A DNA stretch of 8,790 nt from DASXRA01 sp046734315 (GCA_046734315.1 JBKPQY010000186.1:1-8790), one strand, 5' to 3'. Shown: positions 1-6,050, counted from the first letter of the stretch. Numbers and translations: made by a program. The notes: generated by a model from the letters alone, not told the origin.

Positions 1-2
1 AC

Positions 3-716
3 GACGTGGCGTTCAGCCCCGACGGGATCACGCTCGCCTCGGCCAGCGCCGACAAGACGGTCAGACTCTGGAACGCCAGCACCCACGAACAGGTCGGGGC
101 ACCGCTGAAAGGCCACACCGACGCCGTTTATGACCTGGCGTTCAGCCCCGACGGGAACACGCTCGCCACGGCCAGCGCCGACAAAACAGTCCGACTCTGG
201 AACGTCAGCACCCACGAACAGATAGGGGCGCCACTGAAAGGCCACACCGATGCCACTTGGGGGGTGACGTTCAGCCCGGACGGGAAAACGCTCGCCACGG
301 CCAGCGCAGACAAAACAGTCCGACTCTGGAACGCCAGCACCCACGAACAGGTCGGGGCGCCGCTGACGGGCCATACCGGCACCGTGTACCGGGTGGTGTT
401 CAGCCCAGACGGAAACACGGTCGCCTCGGCCAGCGACGACGACACGGTCAGGCTCTGGGATGTGGCCACTCATGTGCCCCTCGGCGCCGAGCTAGGCGAG
501 CACGGGGACACCGTCGACGACGTAGCCTTCAGTCCGGACGGCCGCAAGCTCGCCTCGGCCAGCGCCGACAAGACGATCAGCTTGTGGTCGGGCCTCTCCT
601 GGCGTGACTTCGCGCAGCTGAAAGACGAGGTGTGCAGCCTCGTCGGAACGGGCCTCAGCGAAACTGAATGGGCGCGGTACGCACCAGGTATCTCCTTCGC
701 AGAGAGCTGTCCATGA
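3..716 (+). CDS. WD40-repeat protein, C-terminal part (probable nSTAND/WD40 family), 5' end outside window
   Basis: The reading frame is open from the left edge, so the GTG at 6 is an internal Val in a D-V-A-F-S-P-D-G motif and not a start. About 237 residues are visible. They consist of five WD40 repeats, each with an FSPDG turn, an A-S-A-D-K-T-V core and an RLW(N/D) strand. After the last repeat comes a tail with LKDEVCSLVG, LSETEWARY and a final SCP. That tail (a C-x-L-x-G, then a W-x-x-Y, then a terminal Cys-Pro) is the usual ending of large actinobacterial proteins that carry an N-terminal protease, TIR or nSTAND ATPase domain and a WD40 propeller sensor. A propeller needs about seven or more blades, so at least two more lie upstream. 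Such proteins are thought to act as cytosolic signal-sensing scaffolds; the effector domain here is unknown. The next gene starts 51 bp downstream on the same strand. WD40 identity is secure; nSTAND membership is inferred from the tail. Confidence 0.9.
   Translation, partial: DVAFSPDGITLASASADKTVRLWNASTHEQVGAPLKGHTDAVYDLAFSPDGNTLATASADKTVRLWNVSTHEQIGAPLKGHTDATWGVTFSPDGKTLATASADKTVRLWNASTHEQVGAPLTGHTGTVYRVVFSPDGNTVASASDDDTVRLWDVATHVPLGAELGEHGDTVDDVAFSPDGRKLASASADKTISLWSGLSWRDFAQLKDEVCSLVGTGLSETEWARYAPGISFAESCP
12..596 (+). repeat. Tandem 129-bp coding repeats (WD40 blades)
   Basis: Five direct repeats start at the TTC of each FSPDG motif: 12, 141, 270, 399 and 528. The spacing is exactly 129 bp (43 codons) each time. 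Repeats 1 to 3 are almost identical in DNA, with long shared runs such as the stretch encoding ADKTVRLWN and STHEQ. Repeat 4 has diverged and repeat 5 is cut off by the C-terminal tail at about 596. High DNA identity with a fixed period points to recent duplication or ongoing gene conversion between blades. Confidence 0.92.
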
Positions 717-767
717 GAGCCATCCGGCACCGTGCCCGCTCCATAGCCCTGCTGTGCGGGTGAGCGC

Positions 768-1496
768 ATGGCCGTGGCATGGATCGGTTTCGTGGGCGGC
801 TTGGTGGCCGCCGTGATCAGCGCACTCGTCGCGCTGCGCCAGTCGCAGCTTGCCGAGCGGCTGGCCCGCCTCAACAGCGAGCTCGAGGCCGAGGTGCACA
901 GGCGTACCGCGATCATCGACCGCGACCTGCGTGCCGAAGAGGTGCTCACTCGTTACCGCGAGCCACTCGCCGCAGCGGCCTTCGATCTCCAGAGTCGCTT
1001 GTACAACATCCTCAGCATGGACTTCTTCAAAAAATACGGCGAGGGCCACCCACGCGCCGAAGAAGCGCTCAGGACGACACTCTTCCGGATTGCCCAATAC
1101 TTCGGCTGGACCGAGATCTTGCGTCGCGACATCCAGTTCCTGAGCTTTCCCGAGGATGATGCGACGCGGCGAGTTGCGCAGCTGCAATCCAAGATCTCAA
1201 AGCGGTTCCTCACCGATATCCCAAGCCAGGCCCTGATGATTTGGGGGGACGAGCAACGGGCGATCGGCGAGATGATGATCGTCGAGGAGTACGGCAAGGT
1301 CCTCTGCATGGGCTACGCGGCCTTCAGCGAACACTGCGATCAAGCGTTCGCTGCCTGGCACGATCGCCTTCGTGCTGAAATTCACGACAAGACCGCTCGA
1401 GCTCGCCTGTGCGATGTCCAGCACCTGCTCTGCGAACTTGTCGAGCTGCTTGATGCAAAGCGAGTTCGGTACACGGAGGACCTGCAACGCGCCTGA
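768..1496 (+). CDS. Membrane-anchored coiled-coil protein of unknown function
   Basis: This 242-aa protein belongs to no family I can name. Residues 4-22 form one hydrophobic helix (IGFVGGLVAAVISALVAL) with a short N-terminus, so it is probably a membrane anchor with the rest in the cytoplasm. Residues 24-62 are rich in Leu, Glu, Arg and Gln in a heptad-like pattern, suggesting a coiled coil. The remainder is a compact alpha-helical domain with conspicuous blocks: RYREPLAAAAFDLQSRLYNIL (near 62-82), LFRIAQYFGWTEILRRDIQFL (near 105-125) and WGDEQRAIGEMM (159-170). No catalytic motif is recognisable. The ATG at 768 is the first start in frame; only a weak GTGAG precedes it. It lies 51 bp after the WD40 gene on the same strand, so co-transcription is plausible. 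A functional partnership with the WD40 protein is inference from position only. Confidence 0.8.
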   Translation: MAVAWIGFVGGLVAAVISALVALRQSQLAERLARLNSELEAEVHRRTAIIDRDLRAEEVLTRYREPLAAAAFDLQSRLYNILSMDFFKKYGEGHPRAEEALRTTLFRIAQYFGWTEILRRDIQFLSFPEDDATRRVAQLQSKISKRFLTDIPSQALMIWGDEQRAIGEMMIVEEYGKVLCMGYAAFSEHCDQAFAAWHDRLRAEIHDKTARARLCDVQHLLCELVELLDAKRVRYTEDLQRA

Positions 1497-1679
1497 CAAC
1501 GTCTGCGCCGCGCCGCCTCCTCAGTGCTCGGCGGATCAGGTTGTGCCGGCGTCTGCCGAGGCCTGCGGGCGACGTCCGCAGGATTGGGCTTGATCATTTC
1601 CATCGCACGGCCGCCGGGCGCCGGCCAGATCGAGGGCGGCCGCCACCGGGTGGTCGTGACGCTACGAAACGCCAAGTGC

Positions 1680-1705
1680 GAGGGGGCACGGTGGTGTGCC
1701 CCCTC
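1680..1705. terminator. Perfect 10-bp hairpin between convergent genes
   Basis: GAGGGGGCAC at 1680-1689 pairs perfectly with GTGCCCCCTC at 1696-1705 around a 6-nt loop. It lies between the stop of the rightward 242-aa gene (1496) and the stop of the leftward secreted-protein gene (1750). There is no T-run on either side, which is common for actinobacterial terminators. It is 45 bp past the secreted-protein stop, so it most likely ends that transcript and may serve both directions. The rest of 1497-1749 shows no convincing gene. Confidence 0.6.
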
Positions 1706-1749
1706 TGCGCGTGGACCCCTTTCCGTTCAGGTGTCTTTGGTTGCCGTTC

Positions 1750-2301
1750 CTAGCAGCTGAGCGTGACCGGGCTGGTCAACCCGTTCGGGTTTGATGCGCT
1801 GCAGGTGAAGATCGGTGTGCCCGGCGGCTGCTCGATCACCAGGTTGATTGTCGTGAGGGTGAGTGCGGGATTGACGCCCGTCCAGTTGGGGTTCGGGCAG
1901 CCGGCGACCGCTCCCGACACGGTATCAGCCGCGGTCAGTGTCGCCGGATTCGTGGTGAACATCAGGTTGCCGTTCTTGATGGCGCTCGCGGGAATTGCGG
2001 TGTCCGACGTGGCCGGGCCCGCCAGCACCCTGTTCTGTCCCGGAGCGATGTTGCCACCACCGTTCTGGCACTGGTAGAGCGCGAATCCGCTCACCGAGAG
2101 ATGAACGTTGACGTCCTCATTGCCGAGCCCGGCGAGCGTGGCCGTGCATGTGACCGGAATGCTCGTGGTCCCAGAGAACGTGCAGACGGGCTCGCCGCCC
2201 TTCTTGAAGTGCGGGCTTGCGGCGAACGCGGGCGAGGCGAACGTGGTGCCCAGGAGGGCTGCCGCAAAGACGGCGGTGAGCATTACAAGTATTCGGCGCA
2301 T
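1750..2301 (-). CDS. Small secreted protein with six cysteines, function unknown
   Basis: This encodes 183 aa. The ATG at 2301 is chosen over upstream starts because it gives a textbook Sec signal peptide and is preceded by a strong ribosome binding site, GGGGGA, about 5 nt upstream. Residues 1-27 comprise MRR, a hydrophobic core (ILVMLTAVFAAALLG) and a signal peptidase I site after AFA. The mature part is Thr, Ala, Gly and Asn rich, looks beta-strand rich and has no membrane segment. It contains Cys at 40, 52, 78, 135, 167 and 183; the last is the final residue. Six cysteines suggest three disulfides outside the cell. No enzyme motif is visible. It resembles the many unnamed secreted proteins of actinomycetes; adhesion, cell-wall or signalling roles are all possible. 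It is a single gene, convergent with the 242-aa gene, and a hairpin downstream probably terminates it. Confidence 0.85.
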   Translation of the reverse strand: MRRILVMLTAVFAAALLGTTFASPAFAASPHFKKGGEPVCTFSGTTSIPVTCTATLAGLGNEDVNVHLSVSGFALYQCQNGGGNIAPGQNRVLAGPATSDTAIPASAIKNGNLMFTTNPATLTAADTVSGAVAGCPNPNWTGVNPALTLTTINLVIEQPPGTPIFTCSASNPNGLTSPVTLSC

Positions 2302-2378
2302 ATTTCCCCCAATCAGGGCCGAATTGATGGACGCGGAGCCTCCGCTACGCTGTCGCCGAACCCGGTCTGTCTCAGCAA

Positions 2379-2397
2379 CGACAGCCCACGGCTGTCG
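2379..2397 (-). promoter_or_regulatory. Perfect 8-bp inverted repeat upstream of the secreted-protein gene
   Basis: CGACAGCC (2379-2386) and GGCTGTCG (2390-2397) form a perfect inverted repeat around a 3-nt centre, 78 bp upstream of the start at 2301. A second, smaller hairpin (GCGGA/TCCGC, 2333-2345) lies closer to the gene. These could be a 5'-leader structure or a repressor site for the secreted-protein gene. I could not match them to a known riboswitch, including the c-di-AMP (ydaO) class often found before actinobacterial secreted proteins. The structure is clear; its role is inferred. Confidence 0.35.
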
Positions 2398-2864
2398 GCC
2401 AGGCACCCACGGTCAGGCCCGGCCAGCGACATAACTCGCGCGGTGAGGCGGGCTGGATGCGGGGGTGCCCGGGCTTTGAGGCATGCATGGCACAGTCGAT
2501 CTTCGACCAAAGCGTCCGCGCCAACGCGATCGAGTCCCACGGCATGAACCCCCTAACCGAGCCCTCGGCTCGGTCGCAATGGAGTTCGATTTGCGGATCG
2601 TAGGCGCGCCCAGAAGCATCGGGAAGTGTTTCGGCTACTACCTGCCATAGTCGATGGCATTCGCTTGATCGATCGATTCGCAGCGCGGTTCAAACACCGA
2701 TGTACCGGAAAGCTGCCCTATTTCGCATTCAGCAGTCAATTTCGGTCGGCGACGTCTGCCGGAAATGGCGCCTGCTCAGGACGTACGAACCTGGAGCCGT
2801 ACATTCTCACTGGACGATGCGTTCATCGGTTCGCCCGTCGCCGGACCCGGCAATTGTCAGCCAA
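2398..2864. other. Region without a convincing gene
   Basis: No open frame here has a credible protein. From about 2620 the DNA is visibly less GC-rich than its surroundings and has stops in most frames, consistent with decayed or acquired sequence next to the IS remnant. A 38-codon frame at 2487-2603 (+) begins MAQSIFDQSVRANAIESHGM and has GAGG 6 nt before its ATG. It is too short to judge and contains a hairpin, so it is not called as a gene. Confidence 0.5.
2556..2574. terminator. Terminator-like perfect hairpin
   Basis: ACCGAGCC (2556-2563) pairs perfectly with GGCTCGGT (2567-2574) around a CTC loop. There is no T-run on either side and no identified gene ends here, so it may be a leftover terminator of a lost gene or an unrelated structure. 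Confidence 0.3.
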
Positions 2865-3206
2865 CTAGTGGTCTGGTTTCGAAGTTGATTGACGGTTCAC
2901 TTTCACGAGTATCTCGTTGGCGGTCTTGGTCCAGATAAAGGGGTAGGCGCGGTCGTCATTCCAGTTATTGATGAACACGCGGATCTCGGGGTTTAGGTCC
3001 TTGACGGAGCGAAACGTGCCGCGGCGGACCGTTTGACGTTCGATGAGGCCCAACCAGATCTCGGCGAGGTTCATCCCCGACGCGGAGCTCGGGGTGAAAT
3101 GCACCTGCACGCGCGGGTTCGCGGCCAGTCAGCGGTAGAGCTCGACACCTTTGTGCGCGGCGTAACTGTCCATCACCAGGCACAGCTCGCGTTTGAGATG
3201 GGGGGG
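2865..3206 (-). pseudogene. IS630-family transposase, C-terminal remnant with in-frame stop
   Basis: Reading leftward, the frame gives HLKRELCLVMDSYAAHK, then GVELYR, a TGA stop at 3131-3129, then LAANPRVQVHFTPSSASGMN, LAEIWLGLIERQ, RRGTFRSVKDL and WTKTANEILVKVNRQ up to a TAG at 2867-2865. This matches the C-terminal half of IS630/mariner-type DDE transposases. It has the second catalytic Asp (MDSYAAHK) and the third acidic residue (NLAEIW). The TGA sits where the family usually has Trp (YRWLA), so a single TGG to TGA change is likely. The N-terminal half with the HTH and first Asp is missing: sequence to the right of about 3206 is a different gene fragment. The left boundary at the TA of CTAG, followed by a TGGTCTGGTTTCG-type end, is compatible with IS630 insertion at TA. 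The protein cannot be active. Confidence 0.85.
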
Positions 3207-3232
3207 CGGCGCCGAGCGGCGGATCGGTGCAC

Positions 3233-3391
3233 CTAGGCGTCGGTGGTGGGTGCGGCTGGCAGTGCGCCGGTCTCGAGGACCCCCGGGGCAACATCGCGTA
3301 ACTTGCGATGTAGCCGCTGGCTGGCTGCGCGCAGCAACGTGAACGCGTCCTCCGGCGTGACTTTGCGCAGCGCCATCAGCACACCGGTCGC
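3233..3391 (-). pseudogene. ANTAR-domain transcription antiterminator, truncated remnant
   Basis: The frame reads TGVLMALRKVTPEDAFTLLR, then AASQRLHRKLRDVA and VLETGALP, ending at a TAG at 3235-3233. This is the ANTAR RNA-binding domain: the (A)KGVLM helix, the P-x-(D/E)-A-F-x-L-L-R block with an alanine after it, and the RKLRDVA helix with the usual V-x-x-x-G ending. ANTAR proteins bind paired hairpins in nascent RNA and prevent termination; in actinomycetes most carry an N-terminal GAF sensor. Upstream of about 3391 homology stops abruptly. The frame stays open through unrelated sequence, including a tRNA fragment, up to an ATG at 3487, but that part does not look like GAF or PAS. The normal K of AKGVLM is T here. 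I read it as a decayed stub; an 84-aa stand-alone ANTAR protein is a less likely alternative. Confidence 0.7.
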
Positions 3392-3451
3392 CGGTGTGAA
3401 GCTCGCTTCAGGCTTCTCCCTTTGATCACGATGTTCTCGCCGGGTCGTCGG

Positions 3452-3485
3452 CCCTAACCACCGCTTTACAAGCGCTGTGCGCTGC
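3452..3485 (-). repeat. tRNA-Thr fragment / att-like direct repeat, left copy
   Basis: This 34-bp stretch matches 5393-5426 inside the intact tRNA-Thr with only two mismatches, in the same orientation, 1,941 bp away. The first 21 bp are identical. It corresponds to the D-stem 3' side, anticodon arm (including CTTGTAA), variable loop and the start of the T-stem. The mismatches break anticodon-stem pairs, and the T-loop and acceptor stem are absent, so it is not a functional tRNA. It is either a relic attachment site from an element that integrated in the tRNA or a decayed partial tRNA duplicate. Confidence 0.75.
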
Positions 3486-3877
3486 ATCGCAGGACGGTCG
3501 ACGCGGTCGCTCGGAGTCGACAGGATCGCCGACGGAATACGCCTCGAGAGACGCTGTGTCTACCTCGCGGGTCACGACATCCTGCTCGGCGTCGATGCCC
3601 GCGCCGGTGCGTCGTTTCGAATCGAGCGGCCGGCCCACCTGGTACTCAGCGGCAGGTGGCGGCGGCGCGTACGGAGTCAGTGACCGCAGATTGGGCTCAA
3701 GTGCCCTGCAATCCGACAACCGAATGCTCATTGCGTCTCGGGCAACGCGGAGCCCCGACAGCCGCTCATGCGCTCCAGGTCGTGGATGTGCTCGCCGATC
3801 TCAGCGAGTGAGCGGGACGGTGAGGTTCACAAGCTCGGGTGTGGTCGGGCGACACGGTCGCTCCGCTTTGCTTGTGT
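3486..3877. other. Region without a convincing gene
   Basis: Open frames occur on both strands, as expected in GC-rich DNA, but their translations are Arg, Ser and Pro rich and match nothing I recognise. I see no clear hairpin terminator after the membrane-protein gene that ends at 3878. This stretch, just inside the left tRNA fragment, may be decayed mobile-element DNA. Confidence 0.45.
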
Positions 3878-4360
3878 TCACGCCTGCAGATTGCCCGATT
3901 GCTCGGAGGCTTCACCGGCGGTTCGGGCGGACTGTGCCCACAGGAGCCACAGCAGCAACAGGGCGGCGATCAGCGCGGCGCCTTCGGCGAATGCGGCCAC
4001 GGTCTTCTTGGTAAACCAGATGGGCTCATACATCGATGGGATGGGGCCGAGTTGGCCGATGTCGTTGTAGCGGTAGAGCAGCAGCACCAGCAGTGCGGAG
4101 CCGGCGACCACGGCAGCGATCGCTGCGGTGTAGCGGCGGGGCCGGACCACAAGTAGCAGCGCGGCGACGACGGCGACGGCGCCTTCGATGCGGAACAGGT
4201 CCGCCTGGCTGAGCGTGCTGGTCTTGATGAGTTCGTAGTTGCTGGCGAGATTGAAGTGCACGTAGGCATCGATCGTCAATCCGGCTACCGCGACGACAAT
4301 GAGCGCGATCTTGACAGCAAGCCAGACGCGGCCCCGACCGGGTGCTGGGTGTGCGGCCAT
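3878..4360 (-). CDS. Four-helix integral membrane protein, partner of the cupredoxin gene
   Basis: This encodes 160 aa with four predicted membrane helices at about 12-30, 60-73, 78-96 and 122-142. The loop after helix 1 has D31-A-Y-V-H35-F and the loop before helix 4 has GPIPSMYEPIWFTKKT; these Asp, His, Met, Tyr and Glu residues stand out as possible ligand or function sites. The C-terminal tail (143-160) is polar. It has no named family that I can assign; DoxX-like four-helix proteins are similar in size but I do not see their signature. The ATG at 4360 lies only 7 nt after the stop of the cupredoxin gene, so the two are surely co-transcribed. A role in copper handling or electron transfer at the membrane together with the cupredoxin is inferred from the operon. 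Confidence 0.82.
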   Translation of the reverse strand: MAAHPAPGRGRVWLAVKIALIVVAVAGLTIDAYVHFNLASNYELIKTSTLSQADLFRIEGAVAVVAALLLVVRPRRYTAAIAAVVAGSALLVLLLYRYNDIGQLGPIPSMYEPIWFTKKTVAAFAEGAALIAALLLLWLLWAQSARTAGEASEQSGNLQA

Positions 4361-4367
4361 TTCTGGC

Positions 4368-4802
4368 CTATTTCACGACGACGGTGCCGGTCATGAACGG
4401 GTGGATAGAGCAGTGATATTTGACGGTGCCGGCGGTCTTGAAGGTGTGGGTGTAGGTCTTGCCGCTGCCCAGTGCCGGGGAGGTGAATGAGCCGTCGTCG
4501 GCGGCGACGGTGTGGTCGGTGGAGTCGTCGAACTTCCACGTGACGGTGGTGCCGACTGCCACAGTCAGGTTCATGGGCATGAACATGAAGTCCTTGATCT
4601 CGACCGTCGACCCGCTGGCAGCGGGTGCGCCGCTCGACGCCGTGGTCGCCGGGGATGCGGGCGAACTCGCTCCGCCACTCTTCGAGCTAGAACTGCACGC
4701 GGTCGCCACAGCGGACACAGCCACTAATGCGACCAAGACGAGGAGTGCGTGGCGAGGTCGTTGGGAGGCCGTGAGGGCGCCCGCGCCAATTGTTCCGATC
4801 AT
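4368..4802 (-). CDS. Cupredoxin (plastocyanin-like) lipoprotein
   Basis: This encodes 144 aa. Residues 1-35 form a lipoprotein signal with a hydrophobic core (ALLVLVALVAVSAVATA) and a lipobox Cys at 36. A Ser, Ala, Thr and Gly rich linker follows to about 65, then a plastocyanin/azurin-type beta-barrel (about 67-144). The type 1 copper ligands are all visible: His97 (in STDHTV), Cys131, His134 and Met137 (in YHCSIHPFM). The surrounding VAVGTTVTWKF and GTVVVK strands are typical of the family. The protein should be anchored to the outer face of the membrane, bind one copper and carry electrons or buffer copper. The ATG at 4802 has AGGGG 6 nt upstream. It is the first gene of a two-gene operon with the four-helix membrane protein. 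The -3 position of the lipobox is Ala rather than Leu, which is tolerated. Confidence 0.92.
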   Translation of the reverse strand: MIGTIGAGALTASQRPRHALLVLVALVAVSAVATACSSSSKSGGASSPASPATTASSGAPAASGSTVEIKDFMFMPMNLTVAVGTTVTWKFDDSTDHTVAADDGSFTSPALGSGKTYTHTFKTAGTVKYHCSIHPFMTGTVVVK

Positions 4803-5368
4803 GCTGTGCCCCTGTCTGTCCCAAACTGCAACATAGAAGAGGAGTCATGCGAAGCCGACAAGCCAGCTTCATTGCTCGGCTTTCCCCGTGACATCTTCGG
4901 TCGATGCGGCTCACAGAGTGCGCGCGTCGATACCCATCGTCAACCGCAACATCCGCCGACACGAGCGGGCGTTGCTTCGCCAGTGCTGTTGGCCACGTCC
5001 GTCAGGGTCGAGTTTGGCTAGGACTTCGTCAATCTAGCCGCGGTTTGCTGACGAGGATGGCCAAACAGCCGCGACAATCTGCAGGGGCGTGAAGAGCCTG
5101 GCGCATCACCGCCGTGCTCACCTTCGTCGGGTTGCGGTTCAGGGCGCGGTTGGCGATCAGCTTCGGACCGACGCGCGATTCACTGCGCGGATGCTGCCGC
5201 TCGAAGTTCATCGTCGATGAGCCGCTTTGCGTATCAGCGTGGCCTGAAGAATTCTCCGCTGCTGCGCTGCTGTGTGACGTTCGATCGACGGTGACACACC
5301 TAGCGGACTGCATGACCGGCTCAGGAGAAACAGGAGACGAACGCAGGCACCGGATTCGGGGCCCGTAG
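4803..5368. other. Intergenic region between the cupredoxin operon and tRNA-Thr
   Basis: There is no recognisable gene. Just upstream of the cupredoxin start are weak leftward promoter-like hexamers (TTGTCG near 4863-4868; TATGTT/TCTATG near 4832-4840) and an inverted repeat AAGCCGA (4852-4858)/TCGGCTT (4876-4882) that could be an operator; none is convincing alone. A strong AGAGGAG precedes an ATG at 4847 (+), but that frame is only 14 codons. A 94-codon frame on the minus strand at 5029-5313 has no recognisable motif. This lies immediately 3' of the tRNA, where an integrase gene would be expected for an intact island; none is seen. Confidence 0.5.
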
Positions 5369-5371
5369 TGG

Positions 5372-5444
5372 AGCCGGCGAGGGGACTCGAACCCCTAACC
5401 ACCGCTTTACAAGAGCGGTGCGCTGCCAATTGCGCCACGCCGGC
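5372..5444 (-). tRNA. tRNA-Thr (anticodon TGT)
   Basis: The minus strand folds into a complete 73-nt cloverleaf: acceptor GCCGGCG/CGCCGGC, D-arm GCGC/GCGC, anticodon stem CCGCT/AGCGG with loop CTTGTAA, a 5-nt variable loop, T-arm AGGGG/CCCCT with loop TTCGAGT, and discriminator T73. Positions 34-36 are TGT, so it reads ACA threonine codons. The CCA tail is encoded (5371-5369). The 3' end points left, towards the cupredoxin operon and the tRNA fragment at 3452-3485. Confidence 0.96.
5393..5426 (-). repeat. tRNA-Thr internal segment, right copy of the 34-bp direct repeat
   Basis: This is the segment of the intact tRNA-Thr that is repeated at 3452-3485 with two mismatches. It covers the end of the D-stem to the beginning of the T-stem, centred on the anticodon loop, one of the places where tyrosine integrases are known to use tRNA genes as attachment sites. 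Confidence 0.75.
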
Positions 5445-5513
5445 GGCACTCGCAGTCTAGTGTGACGGAGCGGGAGGACCGCTCGCGAGACGCCACGCTA
5501 CGGGGCAAATCCA

Positions 5514-6050
5514 ATGCCTGAGCTCGTACCGCCCACCGCCGCAGTGCACGCGTCGTTTCTGCACGCCATGGCGGAGTTCGCGCAGGAGGGCCGGGGTGCC
5601 CCCGACGACCACACCATGATCGGCGAGGAGATCCGCGGCAACAAGGATACGTGGCACGATGCCGGCGTGTTCGCCAACTATACAGCCAGGCTGCGGGCTG
5701 ATGCGCTCGAAGAGACGCCACGGCGGCCCGGCTGGGTGCCGTGCACCACACTCTGGTACGTCGAGGGCAGCGAGTATCTCGGGCGGCTCGCCATCCGCCA
5801 CCGGCTCACCCCGTGGCTGCTCGAGTACGGCGGGCACATCGGCTACGACGTCCGTCCGAGTGCCCGTAATAACGGCTATGCCACGACGATGCTGGCTGCC
5901 GCGCTACCCGTGGCGAAACGGCTGGGCATCGCGGACGTTCTCGTCACCTGCGACATCGACAACACCGCGTCCCGCCGCGTCATCGAGAAGAACGCCGGGC
6001 GACTCGAGGACGAACGGGGCGGAAAGCTCCGGTTCTGGATCCGAACTTGA
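5514..6050 (+). CDS. GNAT family N-acetyltransferase
   Basis: This encodes 178 aa with a GNAT acetyltransferase fold. The acetyl-CoA pyrophosphate-binding loop is visible at about 117-123 (ARNNGYA, the R-x-x-G-x-A motif), preceded by the beta-4 strand HIGYDVRPS. It is followed by the helix TTMLAAALPVAKRLGI and the motif B segment LVTCDIDNTASRRVIEKNAG, where the Asn-x-x-S pattern is typical. The N-terminal half (PELVPPTAAVHASFLHAM) matches the COG3981-type predicted acetyltransferases. The substrate is unknown. The ATG at 5514 starts 69 bp from the divergently oriented tRNA-Thr; a weak CGGGGC precedes it. Lack of a partner gene means the context gives no hint of the substrate. Confidence 0.9.
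   Translation: MPELVPPTAAVHASFLHAMAEFAQEGRGAPDDHTMIGEEIRGNKDTWHDAGVFANYTARLRADALEETPRRPGWVPCTTLWYVEGSEYLGRLAIRHRLTPWLLEYGGHIGYDVRPSARNNGYATTMLAAALPVAKRLGIADVLVTCDIDNTASRRVIEKNAGRLEDERGGKLRFWIRT

Noticed and set aside
12..596. Regular direct repeats as a CRISPR array
   Set aside because: The whole 129-bp unit is repeated and translates into WD40 blades in one open frame; there are no unique spacers.
2302..2400. c-di-AMP (ydaO) riboswitch before the secreted-protein gene
   Set aside because: The hairpins are present but I could not find the conserved ydaO core sequences.
2302..2406. Upstream start for the secreted protein at 2406
   Set aside because: It would bury the signal peptide behind 35 non-hydrophobic residues; the ATG at 2301 has a strong ribosome binding site.
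2487..2603. 38-codon gene with a plausible ribosome binding site
   Set aside because: It is very short, matches nothing I recognise, and contains a perfect terminator-like hairpin.
3440..3500. Second functional tRNA-Thr
   Set aside because: The anticodon stem is mismatched and the T-loop and acceptor stem cannot be found, so no cloverleaf forms.
3556..4014. 152-aa plus-strand frame
   Set aside because: Its product is Arg, Ser and Pro rich and it overlaps the well-supported membrane-protein gene on the other strand.
5029..5313. 94-aa minus-strand frame as an integrase remnant 3' of the tRNA
   Set aside because: I looked for tyrosine-recombinase motifs (R, HxxR, Y) because of the location and found none.
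5208..5438. Minus-strand protein reading through the tRNA
   Set aside because: It is a translation of the tRNA-Thr gene and its flank and has no protein features.
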